Source of the DNA: Paraglaciecola sp. 20A4
GTDB lineage: Bacteria > Pseudomonadota > Gammaproteobacteria > Enterobacterales > Alteromonadaceae
NCBI RefSeq assembly: GCF_011378905.1
Contig: NZ_WTPY01000007.1
Location: 1-64,000 of the forward strand
Reading direction: 5' to 3'
Length of the DNA stretch: 64,000 nt
Shown here: positions 57,856-64,000 of the stretch, in pieces
Position numbering within the stretch: the first letter of the stretch is position 1
Layout of the letters: the number at the start of each line of letters is the position of its first letter
Translations under genes and position numbers: made by a program
Notes under the pieces: model-generated
What the model saw: the letters and a program-made list of their open reading frames with translations, nothing else
What the model was told of the DNA's origin: nothing
Database searches by the model: none

Positions 57856-58960
57856 ACCAGAGCAATCGGATATTACCCTTGGCTTTATTCCCCTAACCGA
57901 TTCAGCCCCTCTTATTGTCGCCAAAGAATTAGGTTTTTTTGAACAATGGGGGTTGAATGTTACTCTGCAAAAGCAGAACTCTTGGGCAACACTGCGCGAT
58001 AAACTACACGCCGGTGTATTAGACGCGGCACAAATGCTAGCACCGATGCCAATTGCTAGTGCGCTAGGCTTAGGATCTTCGCCCGCTAACGTCATTACGC
58101 CTTTAGTACTGAGCTTAAACGGTAATGCTATTACGATTTCTGAGGCCTTGCTACAAGAGGTGCTTAAAGAAAACAATATCGCGAATATCACGTTACCCAT
58201 GGCGGGTTATTTACTACAAAAAGTCATCGACAAACGCAGAAATAGAGGCTTGCCTAAGCTTAAATTTGCCACTGTATTTCCTTATAGCTGCCATTTTTAT
58301 CAATTAAGAGATTGGCTTAAAGCGTCGAAAGTTGATTTAGACAATGTTGAAATGGTCGTTGTGCCGCCTGTTAGTATGGTGGCCTGTTTAGAGAGCGGCG
58401 AAATTGACGGTTTTTGTGTTGGCGGGCCCTGGAATGCTAAGGCGGTACGTGCTGGTATTGGAATGACTGCGCTGACGTCATTCGATATATGGCAAGACTC
58501 TCCTGAAAAAGTATTAGGCTTATTGGAGAGTTTTCATCAGAAAAACCCAAACACAGTTTTGCTTTTATGTGCGGCGCTAAAACAAGCCTGCGCGTGGCTT
58601 GAGTCTGTACCCAATCGCTTTGAAGCTGCGAGATTACTGTGTCAGCCAGCGTATTTAGACGCAGCATTAGATGTGATTGCGCCATCGTTGTTAGGGAGTT
58701 GTTTAACCCATAAGTCACTCCCACCGCGCAGTATTCCGTCTTACAATCAGTTTTCGGTGAGTAATAATGGCTGTATTAATCAGCCAGAGTTGGTGCGCGG
58801 TGAATGGTTAATTAAGCACATGGTCAGTGCTGGACAAATCCCGCCAGATATAACTATTCCGTTAGATTTAGTAGGAAGGGTTTTTCGCCCAGACATATAC
58901 CAAAAAATGCGCTTATTGATTGCAGATCAGGCTGAGCAATTTTATCGTCGGTCAGGTTAG
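57848..58960 (+). CDS. nasS: Nitrate sensor NasS (NrtA/CmpA-like)
   Basis: 371 residues from the ATG at 57848, with AAAGGA about seven bases upstream; an earlier ATG lies at 57842. No signal peptide, unlike the periplasmic NrtA, so it is the cytoplasmic sensor of the NasST pair. It has the NrtA-type order: LGFIPLTDSAPLIVAKELGFF at the start, then the WATLRDKL and AAQMLAPMP segments. It overlaps nasT by 8 bases. Without nitrate it sequesters NasT. Confidence 0.94.
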   Translation: MIKPEQSDITLGFIPLTDSAPLIVAKELGFFEQWGLNVTLQKQNSWATLRDKLHAGVLDAAQMLAPMPIASALGLGSSPANVITPLVLSLNGNAITISEALLQEVLKENNIANITLPMAGYLLQKVIDKRRNRGLPKLKFATVFPYSCHFYQLRDWLKASKVDLDNVEMVVVPPVSMVACLESGEIDGFCVGGPWNAKAVRAGIGMTALTSFDIWQDSPEKVLGLLESFHQKNPNTVLLLCAALKQACAWLESVPNRFEAARLLCQPAYLDAALDVIAPSLLGSCLTHKSLPPRSIPSYNQFSVSNNGCINQPELVRGEWLIKHMVSAGQIPPDITIPLDLVGRVFRPDIYQKMRLLIADQAEQFYRRSG

Positions 58961-59078
58961 CGACAGTGTTTTACGTTCTAATAAATAGAATGTTTATTGC
59001 TATTTAATGTGATTTTCGTTCGGTTAAATTTGTTTACACTAGCCGCAATTGAATCACATTTGATAGAGGAACACTGAT

Positions 59079-59687
59079 ATGAAAAACGTATTATTCCTAA
59101 GCGCCAGTCTGCAAGGCGACAAAGGCCAATCGAGTAAGTTAGCTGCTGAGTTTGTTGAAAAATGGCAAGAAGCTGAGGAGATTGATTTGCTTAAAGTCGA
59201 CCTAAATGATCTGAATCTACCTCATTTAAGTGCCCAAGAAATGCAAACCTGGAGCATGGTCAGTGACAATATGACCCCAGAGCAAGTTAAGTTAGCAGCT
59301 TATTCAAATGACTTGTTAGCGCAACTTGAGCACAGCGATGCGGTTGTAATCGGAATGCCAATGTACAACTTTACTATACCAACGACTTTCAAAGCGTGGA
59401 TAGACAGAGTTGCACGAGCAGGGCGCACATTTAGCTATACAAGTGAAGGCCCCAAGGGACACTTAGTGGGCAAAACCGTCTATGTGATGGCTGCTCGAGG
59501 AGGGGTTTATCAAGGCACAGAGAACGACACTCAAACACCTTATTTACGCTTAGTTTTGGGCCTGCTAGGGATAACTGATGTGCATTTTATTTATTTAGAA
59601 GGGCTGAACATGGGCGAAGAATTTGCACAAAATTCTTGGCAACAGGCCCGCGAACAAATCAATGAGCTGTTACCAGCAATAGCATAG
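59079..59687 (+). CDS. azoR: FMN-dependent NADH-azoreductase AzoR
   Basis: 202 residues, flavodoxin-like. The N-terminal phosphate-binding LSASLQGDKGQSSKLA, MPMYNFTIPTTFKAWIDR and ARGGVYQG motifs match AzoR. It reduces azo compounds and quinones using NADH. GAGGAA precedes the ATG. It stands alone, ending in a bidirectional terminator. Confidence 0.93.
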   Translation: MKNVLFLSASLQGDKGQSSKLAAEFVEKWQEAEEIDLLKVDLNDLNLPHLSAQEMQTWSMVSDNMTPEQVKLAAYSNDLLAQLEHSDAVVIGMPMYNFTIPTTFKAWIDRVARAGRTFSYTSEGPKGHLVGKTVYVMAARGGVYQGTENDTQTPYLRLVLGLLGITDVHFIYLEGLNMGEEFAQNSWQQAREQINELLPAIA

Positions 59688-59711
59688 CGTTCTGCTTGTA
59701 CCACCTAAATA

Positions 59712-59737
59712 AAAGCCCGATCTACTTCGGGCTTTTT
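59712..59737. terminator. Bidirectional terminator between azoR and the peroxidase gene
   Basis: AAAGCCCGA/TCGGGCTTT stem (9 bp) with a 6-base loop, followed by Ts on the right and preceded by As on the left. Confidence 0.9.
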
Positions 59738-59768
59738 CGCAAATTTTTTACGTCGTTAAATAAGGTGC

Positions 59769-60320
59769 CTATTGCACCTGAACCGTTAATGTACGTTCAA
59801 TTGTGTTGATAAAATCTTTATCCGTTGGCTTAGTCGATGACGCGTAGGTGTTTACTAAGTGGCCGTTCTTATCCATTAGGTATTTATAGAAATTCCATTT
59901 CACTGTGGTGCCTGATTTTTTTGCTAGCATCTTATAAAGCTGATCGGCATCTTGCCCACGTACTGGCATAGCTTCAAACATGGGGAACTCCACCCCATAC
60001 GTTAATTCGCATAACTCAGCCGTTTTACCTTCGTCTTTATCTTCTTGGTTAAAATCGTGAGAAGGAAAACCTAATACCACTAAGCCTTGGTCTTTATATT
60101 TACTGTACAATGACTCTAAACCTTTAAACTGCGGCGTAAACCCACAATAGCTAGCGGTATTGACGAACAGTACCGTTTTACCGGCGTAAGCTTCACACAT
60201 GTTAACGGTCTCTTGGGAATTAAGCTTACGTTTCACAAACTTAAGTAAGTCTGGGCATTCTGCGCTGTAGGCTATATTGCTGATAAATATTAAGCAGACA
60301 ATAGCGAATAATTTCTTCAT
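59769..60320 (-). CDS. Exported glutathione-peroxidase-family protein
   Basis: 183 residues with an N-terminal signal peptide (about 20 residues, YSA-E). The redox Cys59 lies in NTASYCGFTPQF, and the Trp-Asn pair in KWNF (142-144). The usual GFPxNQF segment reads GFPSHDF (about 84-90), so the Gln of the catalytic tetrad appears to be Asp. Further Cys22, Cys42 and Cys104 could be resolving partners. It may use a thioredoxin-like periplasmic donor rather than glutathione. Convergent with azoR. Confidence 0.87.
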   Translation of the reverse strand: MKKLFAIVCLIFISNIAYSAECPDLLKFVKRKLNSQETVNMCEAYAGKTVLFVNTASYCGFTPQFKGLESLYSKYKDQGLVVLGFPSHDFNQEDKDEGKTAELCELTYGVEFPMFEAMPVRGQDADQLYKMLAKKSGTTVKWNFYKYLMDKNGHLVNTYASSTKPTDKDFINTIERTLTVQVQ

Positions 60321-60481
60321 GGGAACCTCGGCTTTCTTGGGTAAATAAAATCAGCTGGTATTGTCATTATAGTGCTGACTATTTTGTAAGTGTGTTTGTG
60401 TAGGTATTTAATCTGATTGATTTTACGTTTAAAGTAAATTGTTATTCAAAATAATTTATAAAATCCGCAGGGAAAACAACA

Positions 60482-63061
60482 ATGTATAACTATTCTAAAA
60501 AACTACTTGTGGTACTTATTTCTACCAATCTATTCGCTTGCAGTGCTATGTACACCGCTGATTCACCCCCAAGCCAGAATATAAGTACGGCCCCAGCTAT
60601 CTCTAATGCAGCTAAAACGGATCCTGCAGTTGCGCAACAGATGCAGACCATTGCTAGTCAGCAAGGTATTACTTCATACGGCGCAAAGCTCACTTTGGAG
60701 CAAATAATGGCGGATCCCGACTGGATAGGTCGTCAGCCTTTAAGCAGTTATTGGGGAGATGATAATCAAACAGTTTATTATCAGCGCAAAGAGAAAGGAT
60801 CACCCCTAAAGCATTTATGGCGGCTTGACAGCGCACTAGCAAAAAACACCGAAGTCACATCTAATCGTGACGAACAAGACAGTGATCACGCCAGTATGGT
60901 GGCGCTAAATCAACTGCAAAGCGAATCGTATGCGAACCGAGTAAGTAACCGTTCGCGCACGCAGACTGCATGGGTGTTCGAAGGTAATATATTTATTAAA
61001 AATGTTGCTACTGAACAGGTTCGTCAGTTGACACAAGACGGTGAAGTACTCCGAAATATACAATTTTTAAATGATGGTAGATTGGCGTATCAGCGCATAA
61101 ATAGCATTTATAGCCTTGATCCAACGACGGGTTTCTCACAAAAGTTAGCATCATGGCAATTTGCTGAGGCGCCAGAACCGAATACAGCACCAGCTGATTA
61201 CATTGCTGAACAGCAGATTGACTTAATTAATTACGTGGCTAAAAAACGCCACGATCGTGAATTACGCTTTAAGCAACAACAGGCTTTGTCAAAGCAAAAC
61301 ACCAGCCTGGCGCCTGATGCATTCTATTTCGATGAAAAAGATGAGTTGGTGCAAAGTAGTGTGTCACCGGACGGTAAATGGTTAGTGCTTGCAACAACCA
61401 AAAGCCAAGAAGACCGCAGCGACGAAGATTTAATGCCTGCTTATATCGGTGAAGATGGCCGGATTGACCGTAAAGAAGTGCGTCAACGTGTGGCAGATGC
61501 TAAGTCGGTGAATCATCAGTTGTGGTTGCTGGATTTGACCACGCATAAAAAATATCCGCTAAGTTATCAAACGTTACCCGGATACAATGAAGATGTATTG
61601 GCCGATGTGAAACGCGAAAATGCGCAAGCCAAGGGCGAAACCTATCAAACTAATCGGTTACCGCGAGATATAGTGGTAATGACTGATTGGTATTGGTCTC
61701 AGGGCGCGATTCAATGGCATAGTGACGCAGGGCAAGTTGCTGTGATGTTAGAAGCATGGGATAACAAAGACCGCTGGCTAGCCACGATAGACTTAAAACA
61801 GCATAAATTGGTTAATCAACATCGCTTACACGACGATGCTTGGGTCAACTATCAATTTAATAGTTTTGGTTGGCTGAATAATACTGAGCAGCTGTATTAT
61901 TTATCAGAAGAATCTGGCTACGCCCATCTTTACAGAAAACCACTAAATGCAAAAGCGACAGCGTTAACGTCGGGACATTTCGAAGTCGACAATTTAACGT
62001 TAAGCCATAACGACCAATACATGTATTTCAAAGCGAATCAAAAACACCCTGGGATTTACGAAGTTTATCGAGTGACGTTAGACACTGGCGAAATTGAAGC
62101 ATTAACAGACCTAAACGGCATGACAGACTACGCGTTAAGCCCGAACGAGAGCAAGTTACTGCTGACGCATTCGTCACTGACCATGCCGCCTGAGCTCTAT
62201 TTGCAGGACGCGGAGCCAAATGCACAAGTCATCCGCTTAACGCATACCATCAGCCCTGAATTTTTAGCATTGAAATTAGCCGCGCCGGATATCGTGCCAG
62301 TTGAATCAAGTCACACGGCACAGCCGATTTTCTCGCGGGTGTATAACCCTGTTAACACTCAAAACAAATCTGATGAAAAACGCCGAGCCGTTATTTTTAA
62401 TCATGGGGCAGGGTATTTGCAAAATGCTCATCTGGGTTGGTCAGGCTATTTTCGTGAATTTATGTTTCATAATATGCTAGCCCAACAAGGTTATGTGGTG
62501 ATGGACATGGATTACCGTGCTTCTGCAGGCTATGGACGTGATTGGCGCACTGCTATTTATCGTCATATGGGAAAACCTGAAATTGACGACTTACGTGATG
62601 GCGTTAACTGGTTGGTTGAAAATGCTAATGTAGATCGTGAGCGTATTGGTACTTACGGTGGTTCTTACGGCGGCTTTATGACCTTTATGGCTTTATTTAC
62701 CCAAGCCGATTTATTTCAATCGGGTGCGGCTTTACGCCCAGTTAGCGATTGGGCACATTATAATCATGGTTACACCTCAAATATATTAAATATGCCCGAT
62801 GTGGACCCTATCGCATATGAGCGCAGCTCCCCTATATATTTTGCTCAAGGCTTACAAAAACCACTCTTAATAAATGCACCTATGGTTGACTCAAATGTAT
62901 TTTTTCAAGACACGGTGCGCCTTGTTCAGCGCCTGATCGAGCTAGAAAAGCAAAATTTCGAAACCGCTATATATCCCGTAGAATCCCATGGTTTTATACA
63001 GCCAAGTTCTTGGCTAGACGAATACCGACGTATTTATAAGTTATTTGAAACAACCTTATAA
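60482..63061 (+). CDS. S9-family peptidase, lipoprotein (DPP-like)
   Basis: 859 residues. A lipobox (LFAC, Cys20) indicates a membrane-anchored lipoprotein. Residues about 90-600 form a beta-propeller-like region, then the alpha/beta hydrolase domain with Ser near 726 in GGSYGG, Asp near 801 in MVDSNV and His near 836 in ESHGF. It likely cleaves short peptides in the periplasm or at the surface. AGGG precedes the ATG. A strong terminator follows. Confidence 0.92.
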   Translation: MYNYSKKLLVVLISTNLFACSAMYTADSPPSQNISTAPAISNAAKTDPAVAQQMQTIASQQGITSYGAKLTLEQIMADPDWIGRQPLSSYWGDDNQTVYYQRKEKGSPLKHLWRLDSALAKNTEVTSNRDEQDSDHASMVALNQLQSESYANRVSNRSRTQTAWVFEGNIFIKNVATEQVRQLTQDGEVLRNIQFLNDGRLAYQRINSIYSLDPTTGFSQKLASWQFAEAPEPNTAPADYIAEQQIDLINYVAKKRHDRELRFKQQQALSKQNTSLAPDAFYFDEKDELVQSSVSPDGKWLVLATTKSQEDRSDEDLMPAYIGEDGRIDRKEVRQRVADAKSVNHQLWLLDLTTHKKYPLSYQTLPGYNEDVLADVKRENAQAKGETYQTNRLPRDIVVMTDWYWSQGAIQWHSDAGQVAVMLEAWDNKDRWLATIDLKQHKLVNQHRLHDDAWVNYQFNSFGWLNNTEQLYYLSEESGYAHLYRKPLNAKATALTSGHFEVDNLTLSHNDQYMYFKANQKHPGIYEVYRVTLDTGEIEALTDLNGMTDYALSPNESKLLLTHSSLTMPPELYLQDAEPNAQVIRLTHTISPEFLALKLAAPDIVPVESSHTAQPIFSRVYNPVNTQNKSDEKRRAVIFNHGAGYLQNAHLGWSGYFREFMFHNMLAQQGYVVMDMDYRASAGYGRDWRTAIYRHMGKPEIDDLRDGVNWLVENANVDRERIGTYGGSYGGFMTFMALFTQADLFQSGAALRPVSDWAHYNHGYTSNILNMPDVDPIAYERSSPIYFAQGLQKPLLINAPMVDSNVFFQDTVRLVQRLIELEKQNFETAIYPVESHGFIQPSSWLDEYRRIYKLFETTL

Positions 63062-63125
63062 GCATTTTACATTACCCCTGAAGCTGAAACGGTATCGAAA
63101 ATACCTTCATCTAACGTTAAATACC

Positions 63126-63155
63126 AAGCCCAGCCATTAACGCTGGGCTTTTTTA
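63126..63155 (+). terminator. Terminator of the S9 peptidase gene
   Basis: AAGCCCAGC/GCTGGGCTT stem (9 bp), 7-base loop, then T6. Confidence 0.9.
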
Positions 63156-63275
63156 TATGCGGTGCGAGAGCCATGAAAAAGATGAATCTACTTGCCTTAA
63201 GTTCGCTTTCTGGTAATTTCGTAGCGAAATTTATTTTGAAAGCTCGCAAGAGAATAACGTCAGAGACGAGATACC

Positions 63276-63848
63276 ATGCCAAAAGCAAGTGAAGTAAAAA
63301 AGAACGCTGCCATCGAACATAACGATAAAGTGTATGTAGTAAAAGAAATAAACAAACTTACGCCAAGTGGCCGTGCGGGCGCTAGCTTATACCGTATGCG
63401 TTTATACGAAGTGACTACAGGCGCAAAAGCCGACGAAAGCTTCAAAGCAGACGAGATGATCAAAACCGCAGATTTCGTACGCCAACCTGTCACGTTTTCA
63501 TATATCGACGGTGACGAATATGTGTTTATGAATTCAGAAGATTACACGCCGTACAATCTGAATAAAGAAACCATTGAAGAAGAATTGCTGTTTATCGCCG
63601 AAGATACCGTCGGCCTACAAGTAATGATCGTTAATGGCTCAGCAGTGGGGATTGAATTACCACCCAATGTTGAATTGCTTATTACAGAAACCGATCCGTC
63701 AATCAAAGGCGCGTCAGCCAGTGCTCGCACCAAACCGGCTACCTTAAGCACTGGCTTAACGGTACAAGTACCGGAATATATTTCCAGTGGTGAGCGCATC
63801 AAGGTCAGCACCAGCGAGCATAAATTCGTTAGCCGAGCAGATAAATAG
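63276..63848 (+). CDS. efpL: Elongation factor P-like protein EfpL (YeiP)
   Basis: 190 residues, three beta-barrel domains as in EF-P. The loop tip reads [13 protein letters not shown] with Arg33 in place of the modified Lys of EF-P, as in E. coli YeiP/EfpL. It helps ribosomes pass proline-containing stalling sequences. ATG at 63276; a terminator follows (63880). Confidence 0.95.
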   Translation: MPKASEVKKNAAIEHNDKVYVVKEINKLTPSGRAGASLYRMRLYEVTTGAKADESFKADEMIKTADFVRQPVTFSYIDGDEYVFMNSEDYTPYNLNKETIEEELLFIAEDTVGLQVMIVNGSAVGIELPPNVELLITETDPSIKGASASARTKPATLSTGLTVQVPEYISSGERIKVSTSEHKFVSRADK

Positions 63849-63879
63849 CTAACTTATAATACCCGTTCTCACTACGAAC

Positions 63880-63915
63880 AAGCCCACGGTGTTAAATCAC
63901 AGTGGGCTTTTTTAT
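63880..63915 (+). terminator. Terminator of efpL
   Basis: AAGCCCAC/GTGGGCTT stem with inner GTG/CAC pairs, followed by a T-run. The remaining bases to 64000 hold no feature. Confidence 0.9.
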
Positions 63916-64000
63916 GGGTAGATATAATTATTTTATTGTTGCTGGATATCCCTAGTTTTTTATCTAAAAAATATGATTAGTGGTGAATATGCTTGTAGAA

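Overview
The window is chromosomal DNA of moderate G+C from a marine gammaproteobacterium. It most resembles the Alteromonadaceae (Paraglaciecola/Glaciecola/Alteromonas type). The grounds are protein style, a DUF3718 protein, a class I haloalkane dehalogenase beside a beta-oxidation cluster, an EfpL/YeiP factor and the gene order of the nitrate assimilation block. Genus is inference. No rRNA, tRNA, CRISPR array or intact insertion sequence was seen.

Layout. 1-840: a small membrane-protein gene followed by a folded attC-like element, possibly a stray integron cassette. 837-4618: an AraC regulator divergent from a CynX/NimT-type exporter, then a succinate-semialdehyde-type dehydrogenase. 4803-7382: a periplasmic M1 aminopeptidase. 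7668-17547: two divergent fatty-acid-type operons. The minus-strand one is haloalkane dehalogenase, SDR and acyl-CoA ligase. The plus-strand one is the FadB/FadJ-like enzyme, thiolase and acyl-CoA dehydrogenase, followed by an epoxide-hydrolase-like protein. 17682-29825: diguanylate cyclase, DUF3718 protein, PhyH dioxygenase with divergent TetR, a lone periplasmic binding protein, a TetR/OYE/MFS operon, a SOUL lipoprotein, a Na/Pi transporter and an RRM protein. 30413-37426: a TPP-riboswitch-controlled thiamine operon thiC-thiO-thiS-thiG-thiDE-thiF. 37676-43286: VOC protein, second diguanylate cyclase with an ambiguous start, small secreted protein, hybrid histidine kinase and a divergent binding protein. 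43591-48044: moeB, moeA, MATE pump and a TraB/GumN protein. 48500-58960: nitrate assimilation. 59079-63848: azoreductase, glutathione peroxidase, S9 peptidase lipoprotein and EfpL.

The most informative block is nitrate assimilation. nirB-nirD-nasA-cobA-ybiB is preceded by a sigma-54-type -24/-12 element. A leader follows in which a GGC[AAAGAA]GCC hairpin, of the hexaloop type bound by ANTAR proteins, overlaps the 5' arm of a strong terminator. Downstream lie nasT (ANTAR antiterminator) and nasS (nitrate sensor), with their own sigma-54-type promoter and a perfect NtrC-type site. The sequence therefore suggests two layers: nitrogen limitation (NtrC/sigma-54) starts transcription of both units, and nitrate (NasS/NasT) decides readthrough into nirB. 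moeB and moeA, on the opposite strand just upstream, would supply molybdenum cofactor for NasA, and CobA would supply siroheme precursor for NirB.

In the thiamine operon, ThiO replaces ThiH, ThiD and ThiE are fused, and ThiF carries a rhodanese domain. The catabolic cluster couples a complete haloalkane dehalogenase active site to beta-oxidation enzymes, and its acyl-CoA dehydrogenase and ligase also resemble the DmdC/DmdB families of DMSP catabolism.
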